From contig JAJJXM010000062.1 of assembly GCA_024516155.1 (NCBI GenBank), positions 1-64,000 of the forward strand: a stretch of DNA of 64,000 nt, read 5' to 3'. A model generated the notes under the pieces. It had not been told where the DNA came from and searched no databases. It was given only the letters and a program-made list of their open reading frames with translations. Shown piece by piece: positions 12,639 to 25,110 of this stretch; the first letter of the stretch is position 1; every line of letters starts with the position of its first letter. Source of the stretch: Pyronema omphalodes (Eukaryota > Ascomycota > Pezizomycetes > Pezizales > Pyronemataceae). Position numbers and translations under genes: made by a program.

Positions 12639-14467
12639 ATGAAGATGTTACAACAGCAACGACCTCATATTATTTTAAGGTTTAGTCGGACGGTTGTGGA
12701 AGAGCCTGCTACTGCGACTTCTAATTCCAATTCCAATTCCCATTCCACTTCGACTGCGACTTCGACTACGACTTCGACTTCGACTTCCTCGGCGTCAAGG
12801 GCGGCTGTGACTTCTAATTCGGCTTTGTCTTCGAATTTGTCTTCGAATCTGTCTTCGACTTTCTCGTCCTCGAAATGCTTTAGTCCAGGTCAGGATACTG
12901 ATGAGACGGTTACGGATGATGAAGTAGAGAGAAGAAGGGGGTGGGATAATGTGAGTGCCTTTTGACCCCATTGATTAATTGGAATATTGCGAGGGGAGGA
13001 GAGGGGAATTGAGCTTGCGCAGATTGAAACTGACATTCATGGGATTTGAATTTTTGACTATAGAATCCTACTATTCATCGTACACCGAAAACTTCTCGTG
13101 AACATCAGCATCATCATAAAGCTTCCCATGATCGCACGCCTCATGAATTGAAGAGGAAGAGAACTATACCGAAAAGTATTGGTGGTGGAAAGGGGAATTT
13201 GTTGTCCCCGCAGTTGTTGAGAGAGAAGATTGATGCGGCGCGGAATGCGCAGGCTTCCCAGGTTTCGCAGAATTGTGGGAATTATATCGGAGGCGTGGGA
13301 TTGAGTACAGAGGGGGATATGAAGAAGAATGAGGCGGGAAGAGTGTTGAGGTCGAAGGATATTGTTAAGACTACGGAATATGAGGAGTGGTTTGTGGATC
13401 CGACTGGAGAGTATCGTGAGTTTATCTACTTCTTTTTGAAGAAGGTTGGTGGACTACGGGGGAGATTGTGCAGTGGACAATTATTAAGCTCGCGCATAAG
13501 CTTTCCTAATACCACCAACTATCTTACTTTCATAAACGAAAGATATACTGACGAGTTGATAGCTACTAATGACGTTCCTCTTCCCATTGACTGTAAAAAT
13601 CTCTCTACATCTTGTCGACACCACCATCCCCCTCATATCCCGGCATCGTTATCCCACCCCATTCCAGAGGCACCAAAGACTGAAGACCCGGAAACACTCC
13701 GTCGCCGCTTGCAACCAGTTCTTCCCTTCAGCATTGAGACTGAAATTTCTACACTCTCCGTGCGCTGCCCACGATTCCATGAAGACCCTTTGGATGATTC
13801 TGTATATCTGCAACAACACCTGAGTGCCGAAAGACGGGAGAAGAGAAATCGGAATATCGAACGGGATTTATTAAGGCATAATGCAATCAAGATGGAAAGT
13901 GATTTGGAAAAGCTCAATAGTCCGGATTGGATTAAACTCATTGGACCAAGTCAGGGATTGGTATCAAGGGTTCCTAAAAAGATTCTGGAAGCTCGGAAGA
14001 AACCGTTGATGGAGCATTTGGAGGCCACGTTGGAGAAGTTTAGAATGTGGAGTAAGAGAGAAAAGAGGAAGAGAAGAGGGAGTGAGAAGGATAGTGCGGA
14101 GAGGGATACAGAGGAGGTTGAGACAGGGGGTGAGGAGGAGGAAGAAGCGGAGGAAGAGGACGAGGAGGAGGATGAGGAAGCGGAAAATATAGCCAGGAAG
14201 GGAAAGAAGCAGAGGACTTCGTTACCGGAAGCATCACCGGCGAAGAAGGAGCTGCCAAAGCCCGAGCCAGAGTTTGTTTCATTCTATGATAAACCATCAC
14301 TACGACAGCAGGCGCTCAGTAATCGGAGAAAGAGCTCCAGAGCGTTGACGGCGTTTGGACAGCCACTACCTACCATGGAGCAGAAGGACTTTCAGTTACC
14401 TGATGAGCTCATGAATGATAGTGTGGCCTTAAGGCACGCAAGAGCAAAGAGAAGGTTGTCCAAATAA
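12639..14467 (+). CDS. SAS4-domain protein (Something About Silencing 4-like)
   Basis: Two exons, 12639-12950 and 13064-14467, phase 0, donor GTGAGT and acceptor CTATAG, giving 571 aa. Residues 1-104 are low-complexity Ser/Thr/Asn, followed by a basic stretch (HELKRKRTIPKS). Residues about 345-440 carry the SAS4 family signature: LQQHLSAERREKRNRNIERD, then LNSPDWIKLIG and LEKFRMWSKREKRK. A long acidic Glu run follows. The C-terminus has FVSFYDKPSLRQQAL and SSRALTAFGQPLP, also family-typical. In yeast Sas4 is the scaffold of the SAS-I histone H4 K16 acetyltransferase complex; filamentous-fungal proteins with this domain are assumed to work similarly. Function in this organism is inference. Confidence 0.85.
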
Positions 14468-15539
14468 GAATATCTACATATCGTTGTTTGTGTTTTTGTA
14501 CTTTTCTTAGTTTCATTTCTTTTGTTTGGGTGGCTAGGGATTCTTTTTCTTGTCATAGTCGGCATTGCCACGATGGGAGTTACTGATCTATTGTTTAATC
14601 GGTTAACACCCCCAGTGAGGCTATTTTTGCATGGTGCGGAGGGAGGTTTTCTTTGTTCTGTGTACAGGGAGCTTTGGGGTGTTTTTATTATTTGAAGTTT
14701 ACTTAGCATGGGTTTTACTTTTTGTTTTTTTCATTAATGGGATTTTGTCAGGGGTGACAATAAATACCAAATAAAATTCTTTGTTACTGGCTTTATTTCT
14801 CATTTTTTCATTGAATTCTGGTCGTGTGTCGCGTCGCAAACCAAAAGCTTGTCCCTCTAACTTACGTCATCTAAAATAGCCGAATAAGGCTAGCGTGGCA
14901 CGAGCTTCTTCGCTGCCGCTGTTTCTGCGACAGAGCCGCCATTCATGACGCTACAACCGTAGTTGCTACTACTGAACCTACACGCCGCCCGTTACTTGAC
15001 ATTCCCACGTCCGTCGTGTCCGCAAAAGCCCGTCATTTCATCGTCGCCAAACAGAGGAAAAGACGACTTTTTACGCGACAAAGAAGAAGAATCCAACATC
15101 TAGGAACTTTTTGGCGCGAACAATAGCGCGCGAAAGATCATCCTGCAACAAGGCAGAATCGAAGCATCCAGAATCAAACGAACGAAAACGCACACGACCC
15201 CTCCCCCCCCCACGACCTGCGCTTTCGATACACGAAAATCATCCTGTCTTCTGCCTTACCGCTTGCTTAATTCTACCGATAAAGCGCGACAATCTACTGC
15301 AAGCTCAACATAGAAAGTCAAAGACTGCGATTCTACGGGGAAGGAACTGAAAAGTGAAGGCATAGCTATTGCTATCTGTGGGACCCGGTGGAGGATGAAG
15401 ACTTTGGCCGTTGGCCATTAAGGAGGAGCTTCTTTCCGCCATTTAAGGTTGTGGGGGGGTTAGTGGGCTGGATTGTGTGGGGGATTTGAAGCGCTGCAAA
15501 TCATTAAAGATTGTTACAGATAGAAGGAAAACTACAAGA
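14468..15539. other. Spacer upstream of TAF2
   Basis: T-rich 3' flank of the SAS4-like gene, then a region with several GCGCG words and a C-run at 15205. No gene seen. The 5' leader of TAF2 probably starts in 15000-15540. Confidence 0.5.
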
Positions 15540-18500
15540 ATGCCTTCCGCCACTGATCCGCTTATGACCCCGGGGGTTGCGACTCCTAGTCAACCATTGA
15601 TGATGGGGAGTAGAGGGTTTAATATATAAGTCTTTCCATGCCTTTTGGGTTCGGCGGGGGAAGCGGAGGTGGTGTACTGTAGGACGTCAAGCTGATTGTC
15701 AGTGTACAGGTCATCAGAAGGTCGGATTCGATGTCGATTTTGCAAACAGACGAATAAAGGTGTGGACTACATTTGGAAGCGGATCTACAGTGGGGTTATG
15801 TGTGGCGTGGACATGCAGCTAATGTCGCTGTGCTGTAGGGATGGACCGAAATCACTATTAATCCCACGGATCAATTCTTACGAACGATTCGCCTAAACGC
15901 ACGTCAGCTTGGTATGCATTCTTATCTACCTGAAGGTAATTTCCTTTGGTGGCCATCGGTTCATTTGAGTTATAGAGGTCACGAAATGTACCGTAAACGG
16001 CAAATCCTGCTCTCAAGTAAAATACGATAATCCTTATTCGAAATTCTCAATTCATAAAACCGCCGGAATACATCAACATCATATGCTACGGAAAAAAGTC
16101 GAGGGTGTTTTACATGACCCAGCGGAATTCGAACTCGTTATCACCCTTCCTGCCAAGATTAAGATAGAGAACGCCGTTTGTCCCTCTATTCAACCTTTAC
16201 CGAAAGGCTGCTAACTTGGGGAAAGGATCCTTTCAGTGTCGCTGCACAACATGCTCTCGTCGCTCGTACCTCTACATCGCTACGGGGAACACCCGACGCA
16301 CCAGATGGAAGCGGCGGCAGAACTCCTGCCCTCACAGCAAGACCCGAGAATATGGCCAACCCCTTCGTTCCGCTACAACTTCGAATAGAGTATATCATCG
16401 AGAATGTTAGAGATGGCTTTACCTTTGTAGGATGTGAAGTAGGAGACCCACGGTATCCGCACGCCTATACGACAAATTCCCCATTACCTGGAGCGGCATG
16501 TTGTTTGTTCCCGACACTGGACGGAATTCACGAACGGTGGACATGGGAAATCGAAGTTACAGTACCAAGAACAATTGGCGACATTGACAATCCTAAAACC
16601 CGGAAGACGGAGAAGGAAGGATCGCCAATGACGAATGCTGTGAATGGTAACCGAGAAGGTTCTAATGATTCGGATAATTCAGGAGCGGATGAAGACAGGG
16701 ACCTTGACATGGTGGTGGTCTGTAGTGGAGATGCCGTGGATGAAGAATTTCCTCTAATGGAGCCTTCAAAAAAGATTGTCAAGTTTATGCAGCCCCAGCC
16801 AGTGGCGCCGCAACATATTGCGATTGCAATTGGTCCGTTTGAGGAGGTAAATCTGTCTGAATTTCGAGACCAGGAAAATGAAGATGCTATGGCGGCTATG
16901 GCTGTGGATGTCATGGGATATTGTCTTCCTGGACGAGACGCAGATTTGAAAAATACGTGTGTATTTATGCCAAAGGTAACTTTCCCTTCTGAGGCGGGGA
17001 TTAGGGTTGCACTAATAGAATTAGGCTATTGATTATATTGTCAAAGAATTTGGTCAATATGTATACACAAATTTCAAATTGTGCTTTGTGGACGACTTGG
17101 CATCAGACACTGTCGAATCAGCATCACTAGCACTCTGCAGCAACAGCTTGTTATTTCCGGAAATTATTGTCGATCCATTATGGGATGTCACTAAAAAGTT
17201 AACATATTCTCTTACCGCACAATGGGCCGGTGTCGGAGTTGTACCTAAGGATTGGTCCGATATCTGGGTTATTATTGGAATGGCATATTGGATGACTGGA
17301 TGTTTCATGAAGACACTGATGGGAAATAACGAATACCGATTTCGACTGAAGAAGGACGCCGAGAGAATAACGGAGCTTGATATTGGACGACCTTCACTAT
17401 ACGCACAAGGCTTTCAGGTTCCAATAGATCCCGCTTCGTTGGATTTTATTAAACTGAAAGCGCCGGTAGTACTGACAATTCTTGAAAAACGATTATGGAA
17501 ACTCAGTTCCTCAATGGTCTTGCATCGAGTTGTACGAAAAACTTTTCTTTCGGCAGTGGCTGGTGAGCTAAAGAATGGTTTGATGAGTACAGCACACTTT
17601 ATCCGATTATGCGAAAAGAACTCTCACAATAAATTGGATCCTTTCTTTCAGCAATGGGTTTTTGGCGCTGGATACCCACGGTTCGAGGTTTCACAACGGT
17701 TCAATAAGAAGAGAATGATTGTGGAAATGGGAATTCGACAAGTCCAAGCAACGCATACTCCCGTGCGGAAAGTTAATGAGGACGATTTTCTTAAAGATGC
17801 ATTGGATAGAGAACGACATGTGGTGGTTGGACCTACACAACCAGTATTTACGGGACCGATGACAATTCGAATTCACGAGGCAGATGGAACTCCGTACGAG
17901 CATGTCGTGGATCTGAAGGAAGGGTACACGAAACTCGACATTCCATATAATACCAAATATAAGCGACTTAAGCGGTCCCGGCGACAGAAAGAGCGAGCAG
18001 CAGCAGGAGCCGGTGTTGATATTAGTATTGATGCACAACAGAACGACGACGTATTGTTATACTGTTTAGGAGATGTGTTACAATCCGAGGAAGAAGTTGA
18101 TGACTGGCGGTTAGTCGATTGGTCAAGGGAAGATGAAGAACGAATGGCCCAAGAATCTTTCGAGTGGATTCGTATGGACGCCGATTTCGAGTGGATCTGC
18201 ACCCTCAATATAAATCAGCCGGACTACATGTTTCTGTCACAACTGCAACAGGATCGTGATGTCATCGCTCAATACGACTCCATCAAGCACTTTGCACATG
18301 CTACCGAATCAGCTCTCATCTCGTCGATATTAGTACGGACGCTTATGGACCGTCGGTACTACTATGGTATTCGAGTGGAAGCTGCAATGGCATTGGCGCG
18401 ATGTGCAACCGCAGAGCTCGACTGGGTTGGACAATTCCACCTCCGAAAAGCATTCCAAGAGTTCTTCTGTTATTCAGGCTCTCAAATCCCAAAGAGTAAC

Positions 18501-20317
18501 GATTTCTCCGATCTAACGGCCTATTACGTCCAAAACGCAATTCCGAAAGCCATGTCACAAATTCGAAACATCTCCGGTGTTTGTCCAGGTCACGTGCAAA
18601 AATGGATTCTCGATGTATTACGATATAACGATAACTCCAATAATAGTTATGACGACTGCTATTACATTGCAAATCTCATGAAGTCTCTAGCAAATACTTT
18701 ATCTCCACAACAAAAATCAAATCCCTTCGGCTTCGACCTCATGGATGAAGATGAATATGAGGATGATGATGAGTACAACGAGAAAAAGTTGCATGCTATG
18801 GCGCTTGATGAGATTGAGAGATATCAGAGAATGGACCGATGGCAGCCTACGTATCGGAATATCGTCTCTGAAGCCGCATTGGAAATCCAGAAAGACCTCA
18901 TGCTTAGAGGAATCAAGAACATCGACTATCAGTTCTTCCTTGCCTATGCACGGGAAAACACTCTCGATACCCTACGAGCCAAGGCTTTTGATTGCATGAT
19001 TGACCTAGGCGGTCTTAAAGTCCGACCACTAGTAGGCTATTTACTCTTTATGCTCGGTCACGACCCCTCCCCATTTATTCGACGGCGTCTTCAGGTGGCT
19101 TTCGGAAAGGGCTTGGGAATGATCGCTGTCGGTTCTCAGAAATCAAAGGAGGTTCCGAACGGTATGAGCTTTGGTGATATGATCATTGAAGACGCATCGG
19201 CGGATAATTCTGCAGCGAGAAAAGATGAGCTGGCGAAGGAGACGATAGCGGGAGCTGTGGATGCTTTGAAGAAGGATGTGAACAGTGATTCTTCGTTTAA
19301 GAAGGCGATGTGGAAAGCCGTAACGTATGTTCTTTGAATCTTTGGTATGGTAGTTCGGGATAAGAAATGCTAACTTGAAAACTAGATCACCAGAAATTGG
19401 TATACTGGAACTCCGTTTCCTGCTGGATATCGCTTCCTTACTTTTTACCCCTAAAACATCCCTCATCGTAGTGATGAAGCAGAAGAAACATCTTAAATGC
19501 AGACACCTCGGCGGGGTATGTAACCATTCTTTAGTCTCATCCCCTCGTATGTTTCCTCACTAACATTCCACAGGGTAAACTCCAGTTCAAATGGGAATTC
19601 AACCCTCTCCCAACTACTCGCAGCGCAGTAATACCACCTATTTACACCCCGGCTTCGACTCCAACACCATCTGCAACTCCCGCGCCCACACCAGCCCATC
19701 ACCCTCCTCCTCCTCCTCCTATCTCTCGCACCCCAAGCGCCAATCTTTCGCTGAATTCTCGTGAGCGGTCAATTCCCCGGGATACCCCTCTACCTACGAT
19801 ATCCCGCGAACCACCTCGTTCCATGCCCATCAAACTCATCACCAACCCCCGCGGCAAGCTCCCCAACGGCACCGCCAAAAAATCCAGTCTAGGCAGCTCT
19901 GCAACCCCCGGAGTTAGCAAAGAGAGTAAAGAAAAGCTCAGCGAGAAACTAGATCGGTATTCCGACGAGCCAAAACGGGTTGGTGGAGACCTTCATAAAG
20001 GAGCGGAGAAATATGATAGGTATGCAGGAGATAGAGCACCGGTGGATAAATACTCTGGGGATGGTAGAGCGGATAAATATGATAAGTATGGTGAACGAAT
20101 CTCTTCATCTACTACGGTGAAGAAGGGTGCAACTAGTTTACCTACGAATCAATCTGCTACTCCGGCGGAAAGAAATACCCAGGCTAATGCTGCCGGTCAT
20201 GCTACGCCGGGAACTCCTACCCCGCAGGATAGGCCAAGGAAAATTATTTTGAAGTTGGGGAAACATGCGATGCAGAATGGGTTGGCGGGGGCGGGGGGTA
20301 AAGATTCTGGACGATAG
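15540..20317 (+). CDS. TAF2: Transcription initiation factor TFIID subunit 2 (TAF2)
   Basis: Likely exons are 15540-15609 (3' end uncertain), 15710-15759, 15839-15911, 15976-16175, 16226-16975, 17025-19324, 19386-19515 and 19574-20317, about 1438 aa; phases close from exon 2 onward. TAF2 is a large TFIID subunit with an M1-aminopeptidase-like fold lacking catalysis; it contacts the Initiator region of core promoters. Evidence: HQKVGFDVDFANRRIKG, GWTEITINP, NPYSKFSIHKTAGIHQHHML, TTNSPLPGAACCLFP, WEIEVTVPRTIGD, FKLCFVDDLASDTVESASL, NNEYRFRLKKD and the HEAT-like C-terminal half. No HEXXH zinc motif is seen, as expected. The tail is Pro/Ser/Lys-rich with PRKIILKLGK. Intron 16176-16225 is 50 nt, starts GTTTGT and ends AAG. 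The first-exon junction is odd (see findings). Confidence 0.9.
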
Positions 20318-20488
20318 CGAAGCGATGGCAAGGTGATAGCGGTGATAGCGGTGATAGAGAAGCGGTATGGAAGCGGTATTGAAGCTGTAGTAAATGATGA
20401 TGATAGTAAACCAATAGCAAGGCCGGCGTTATTTTTATTCTACTACTACTACTACTACTACTATTACTACGTAGTTTTCTCTTCTTCT

Positions 20489-20521
<33 letters not shown>

Positions 20522-21784
20522 TACTTCAAAGACACTAGAAATTACGTATAGTAGTTAAAGTAGTTAGGTAGTTAGGTAGTTAGGTAGTTAGGTAGTTTTA
20601 GTTATTTTTACCTGATGAGAATGCGGGAATTGTGTTAGGTACTTACTTGTAAACTTGTTACTTGTTACTTGGTTGATTACCCATTTTTCTTTTTATCAAT
20701 GAATGAACACTTTTTTTTTTTTTCTTTTGTGGTTTTTTTCTGGGGGGGTTTGCTGTGGGTTTGAGGTTTTCTTTTTTGTTTTTACAGAAATGAAAGTAGG
20801 AATATTTGTTGTATATTTTTTTTTCTCGTTCTTTTTCTTATTCTTATTCTTATTCCTTTTTTTCTGTTGTTTTTTTTTCTTCTGTTTTTTTTCTTCTGCT
20901 GTTTTCTTTTTTTTTTTTCACCTTTATCTGGGTTTGGCGTTTGTTTGCTATTGTTTGCTATTACTTGTTTATTTGTTGTATCGTGGCTTTGTTTTTTGTA
21001 TTGTTTTTTGTATTGTTTGTTTATTTGTTTATTCTCAGGAATGCGGACGGGAAGTGACGGGGATGGGGAAGTGACGGGGATGGGGAAGTGACGGGGAAGG
21101 GATAGGTAAGAACACGTCTATTGATGTAAGTTATAACTATGAAATTAAAAGAAAGTATTATTTTTATCGATCCAGTAATAGAGAATCGGAATCGAAAATA
21201 GCAGGAAAGAGAAGAAATTTATAGATTGATAGGTTGATATCAAGGTTAGGAAGTCGGGATTAATGAAAATGGGGTAATTTTTTTTCTTTTTCTTGAGTAT
21301 GTGTATGCGTATGCGTATCTGAGGGGTAGGGGTAGCGAATCTGTTTCTCGGATCTCTATCATATAATATCTTGGTTTAGTGACTGGTCTGCCCATATTTG
21401 TAAGTATGATATATAGGTAGATAGATAGAAGATAGATAGATAGATAGATAGATAGACAAACAAATGAATACTGGGGTTTAACTTCTATAGTTGTCAAGCC
21501 TCTTAGCATGGCGATGGTGGATTCGGATCCTAGATTTCGTGGACTTTCTAGATGTTGTAATTGTTAAACTGGAATGTTTCTGTGTAGCTTATGTTGTTGC
21601 TGCTTTTTCGCTTGAAGTATTATCGTACAGGCGTCTGAAATGAAATCCTTTTTTATAAATCCACATCTATACCCACACCTACACCCACACTTATACTCAC
21701 ACTCACACTCACAAACTACATCTGTTTCTTATATTCCTTCTACTCCCGCTACTTCCGCTACTTCTTCTACTTCTTTTACTTTTT
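20318..21784. other. Convergent 3' spacer with homopolymers
   Basis: Lies between the 3' ends of TAF2 (plus) and the cysteine-synthase-like gene (minus). Contains TAC repeats (about 20441-20465), a T run of about 34 (20489-20520), GTTAGGTA repeats (about 20565-20600), many T8-T12 runs with TTC interruptions (20710-20930), GATA/TAGA repeats (21415-21455) and CACA-type words (21660-21715). Frames here encode only Phe/Ser-rich low-complexity peptides. Confidence 0.7.
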
Positions 21785-23302
21785 TTACTTTTTTTCAAAC
21801 TCTACAAACTCCGCTTTTTCCTCCTCCTTCCTCAAGCTCTCTTCTTTCTTATCCATTCCCTTTTTCTGAATCCCGGCATCCAACACATCATCCAAAGTCA
21901 TTTCCCATCCGCCTCCAACATTCCCAGCCCTAGCCCAAAACTTGGATAAATGTCTCGCACCCGAATCACAAAGAATAGTAACGACTCTATGACCTTCACC
22001 CAATTTCCTAGCCGCTCTAACGGCAGCCACACAATTCACCGCCGAAGAAGAGCCAACAAACAAACCCTCCTTCTCGACCAAAAACCTAGCCATAGCCATA
22101 GCCTCTTCATCCGTAACCCTAACTGCATCATCCACCAATTCTCTTCCTGCCTCAAAGTTATGCGTAACCCGATTAATACCGATTCCCTCAACAATCGTAT
22201 CCACCTGGTGTCTTCTTCTCGTCCCTTCTCGTTCTTTAATATCAAACATAACCCCGTATTTAACCCTATTAAACAACCCCGATCCTGGAGGATCAGCTAA
22301 AACAACCCTCATGTCAGGAAGTCTTTCCTTAAGGTATCTAGCACAGCCAGAAATAGTTCCTCCAGTTCCAGCACCAGCAACAAAAGCATCAATTCTTCCA
22401 GCAGTTTGTTTATAAATCTCGGGGGCAGTAGAATTATAATGAGCTCTCCAATTCCCATCATTCTCAAACTGATCAACAAAATATCCTCTTCCGGGAATAT
22501 TTTGATTCCTAGTATGTTCCAAAGCTAAATTTCTAGCCTTATTCACAAACTGTGATTGATCCACTATTGAAGCTGGTGGTACTCGACTAACTTCTGCTCC
22601 TAGCTTTTCTAGGAGATTGCTTTTTTCTACGGATTGGTCAGATGGCATTACGATGTGCGCTAGATACCCCCGTGCTCGGGCTAGATAGGCTAGAGATACT
22701 CCCGTGCTCCCGACTGTGCCTTCGTATAGTTTGTCGCCCGAGTGTGGGGTTAGTAAACCGTCGCGTTCGGCGGTGGTGAGGAGGTGGAGTGCTACGCGGT
22801 CTTTGACGGAACCACCGGGGTTCAGGAACTGTGTAGGTAGAGGGGTTGTTAGTATATCATCAATACAGGGTGCATAGTTTCAAAGCAGCCATCTTGAAGT
22901 TTTCCTCCATGTGGGTGTGTATATATGGGTGTGTGCATGTGTATGTGTATGTGAGTATGAGTATGTATGAGGAGTGGACCAAGGACGCTGGTACAATCGC
23001 ATAACCAAAACCAGAAACCAGAAAACCGAACCCAAAAAAAAAATCAAACATACCTCAGCCTTCCCCAAAATCTCACAACCCGTGGCGGCACTCAAACTCT
23101 TCAACAAAATCAACGGGGTATCCCCAATACACTCCTCAAGGCCATTCCTAATATCCTCTCTCAACTCCTCGTCGTGTTCCGTTCCAATCTTCGAGTTGGA
23201 AGCCGCAGTTGAAGAAGACAGAAAATGTTGTGCAGCTAATGTTGCGCCGACTCCTAATATCGCGCCTGCTGTCGCTATTCCTATCGTTGTGTTGCGGTCC
23301 AT
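21785..23302 (-). CDS. Mitochondrial cysteine-synthase-like PLP enzyme (Mcy1 / cysteine synthase 2 type)
   Basis: Two exons, 23302-23054 and 22828-21785, phase 0, donor GTATGT and acceptor ACACAG, giving 430 aa. A hydrophobic N-terminal segment (about residues 6-28, IGIATAGAILGVGATLAA) suggests a membrane anchor or organelle targeting. The fold-type-II PLP core is complete: FLNPGGSVKDR with the PLP Lys at residue 92, EGTVGSTG (Asn loop variant typical of this subfamily, not the CysK SSGNTG), GAGTGGT phosphate loop and SSSAVN near the C-terminus. The family is O-acetylserine sulfhydrylase-like, placed at the mitochondrial outer membrane in yeast (Mcy1); its true substrate is unsettled. The C-terminal 30 residues are Lys/Glu-rich. 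The frame stays open upstream to 23575, but that extension is Pro/Ser-rich, so 23302 is preferred. Confidence 0.85.
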
Positions 23303-24408
23303 GCTATGTGGTGGTGGTGGTTGGACCGACTTTGTTGGTAGCGGGGGGGCGTGGGGTGTCGCTGGCTGGAGTGGGAGTGGATTGTGTTGCGGCGACAAGA
23401 TTTCCCGCCGCGAGAAAGTTGATGATGGTGATGGTGATGGTGATGATGTCAACGCGCACCAACTGTGGGGCATCGTAACTCGTTTGGCTCTAGTGGGACT
23501 AAGTGCTAGCGCCGGGAGATGTCGTTTAAGCCTTCGCAACCCATGGAGCCCTATATGGAGACGCAATAAGCGCATATTGATTGGATATTCGGGGGAAATA
23601 TCTATGGTACAGATAAATATGTTTGTCTAATACAAGAGAGGTTTGTAAGATGTATATAGTAACCTGTAAGTAACACCCAGGTACAGTACCGGGCATATCA
23701 TATATGGCTACCGTATTCTCCGTGATGCTATCATTACTCTTGGTATCAACTGATACAAGATCTGTACCTAACAGATATAAATGCAAAATATCAAAGTCAG
23801 TTAGTCATTACAATTAATTACCGTCACGAAAAAAAAAGAAAAATAGGGACCCAAGTAACCAACCCATTAATACAAAAACAAAAACAAAAAAAAAAGATCA
23901 ACAAACCGATTCCAGCATGAAGCATCAAGCAAAAAAACAAAAACAAACCGAAACAAAAGGAATTCAATTAAACCAGCGTTGAAAGAAATCCATTCAAGAT
24001 AAAAAAAAAAGCCAACCCAAATCTTCACATATGGCACCATAATCTGCCTATAATAATTTAGATGGATATGGAGAAGGGATATTACATGTATAAAGTTTCA
24101 TAGTCATACGGCGGGGTGCTGAAGAGAGAAGATAGTGACGAGATGGAAGTGGAAATGGAGAACGAAAATAGTAATTATAATTGATGTGAGTAAGACAAAG
24201 TAGGATACAAACGACGAACAAATATACAGCGAGGATGTGCTAACCATGCCAAGCCTACATCACTAACCACGCCAAGCCTTCATCTGTAACATGGCACTCC
24301 CAGCCAACTTCAACACGGGAAGAGAAAAACGCGTATGAAGCATATAAATAAGCTTTTATTTCATCGGTAAGGTTTTTACAAAATGCTTCCACTTCAACTT
24401 CAATTTCG
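23303..24408. other. Spacer with A-rich stretches
   Basis: Contains several A8-A10 runs and AAAACAAAAACAAA words (23870-24015). Probably the promoter of the downstream minus-strand gene plus the 3' flank of the 95-aa gene. No gene seen. Confidence 0.5.
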
Positions 24409-25028
24409 TTATTCATCATCTTCGTCAACTTTATCATCATCGCTAACGGGCTCTTTCTCCTGAATACCAAGTGCATCGCTTAATACTCGCTTTGCTTTTT
24501 CGATAGCTGCTTTTTGTGAGGCTACCGTTGCGTCTTTCTGGGATATTATCGAAAGAAGGGATTGGTTTCTAGATCATGAAGTTTAGACCGGGTATCAAAA
24601 AAAAAAAGGGGGGGTGGGGGGGGTGGAGGGAAGCAAAAAAAAAAACCAGGATCAAAGAGAGATCTATAAAAAAAGCAACCAAAAAAGAATCGAAAAAAAA
24701 AAAAAAAATCATAAAAAACAACAGAACAGCAGCAAATGAATCCAACTCACATCATATTCAACGTCAAAAGAACCTTCTGCAACTCCACCAAAACCTCTTT
24801 CTGTACCGTCGTCAACTGACTAACCCCAATTAGCGGCTGACACGTTTTTTCCAAGCTCGCGGCTCCACCCCTCCACTTTCCACCCCTCTCCACCACTAGC
24901 GCTTTTTATTTTACGCGTCGCGTTACAAGAGAAAAAAAAAAGAGATTCCATAGCATAGACATAACCTACCTTTCATCACCGATCACGACCTCATCCTGCA
25001 ACGACACCATATTCAACCTTTCCTCCAT
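24409..25028 (-). CDS. 95-aa coiled-coil protein with acidic tail, three exons, function unknown
   Basis: The gene is found only by splicing: exons 25028-24970 (59 nt), 24819-24751 (69 nt) and 24568-24409 (160 nt, stop TAA). Donors are GTAGGT and GTGAGT, acceptors are GGTTAG and ATCTAG, and phases 2 and 2 close exactly (288 nt). The protein starts MEERLNMVSLQDEVV, then has a heptad-rich helix (VQKEVLVELQKVLLTLNMIN, then SLLSIISQKDATVASQKAAI), and ends in an acidic tail (SDDDKVDEDDE). Size and layout resemble small kinetochore or scaffold subunits; a weak likeness to Dad1-type helices is speculation. It lies head-to-head with CDC26, with 82 bp between start codons. Confidence 0.65.
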
Positions 25029-25110
25029 TCTCTAAATTTTCCGTAACCCTGTATCTTCACCTACACCTACACCAATACGCAAGCCTCGGTGGGGTAGTAA
25101 ACCTTCGAAA

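Noticed and set aside
16125..16150. B-box-like GAGTTCGAATTCC on the minus strand
   Set aside because: It lies inside a conserved TAF2 exon (PAEFELVITLP) and has no tRNA fold.
16170..16230. Double frameshift / pseudogenisation of TAF2
   Set aside because: A 50-nt intron (16176-16225) with a branch site restores the family motif in frame.
20703..21091. Phe-rich membrane-like frames
   Set aside because: Produced by T/TTC-rich simple sequence in all three frames of one strand.
22880..23575. N-terminal extension of the cysteine-synthase-like protein from 23575
   Set aside because: The extra 91 residues are Pro/Ser-rich leader translation; the hydrophobic anchor right after the ATG at 23302 is the expected N-terminus.
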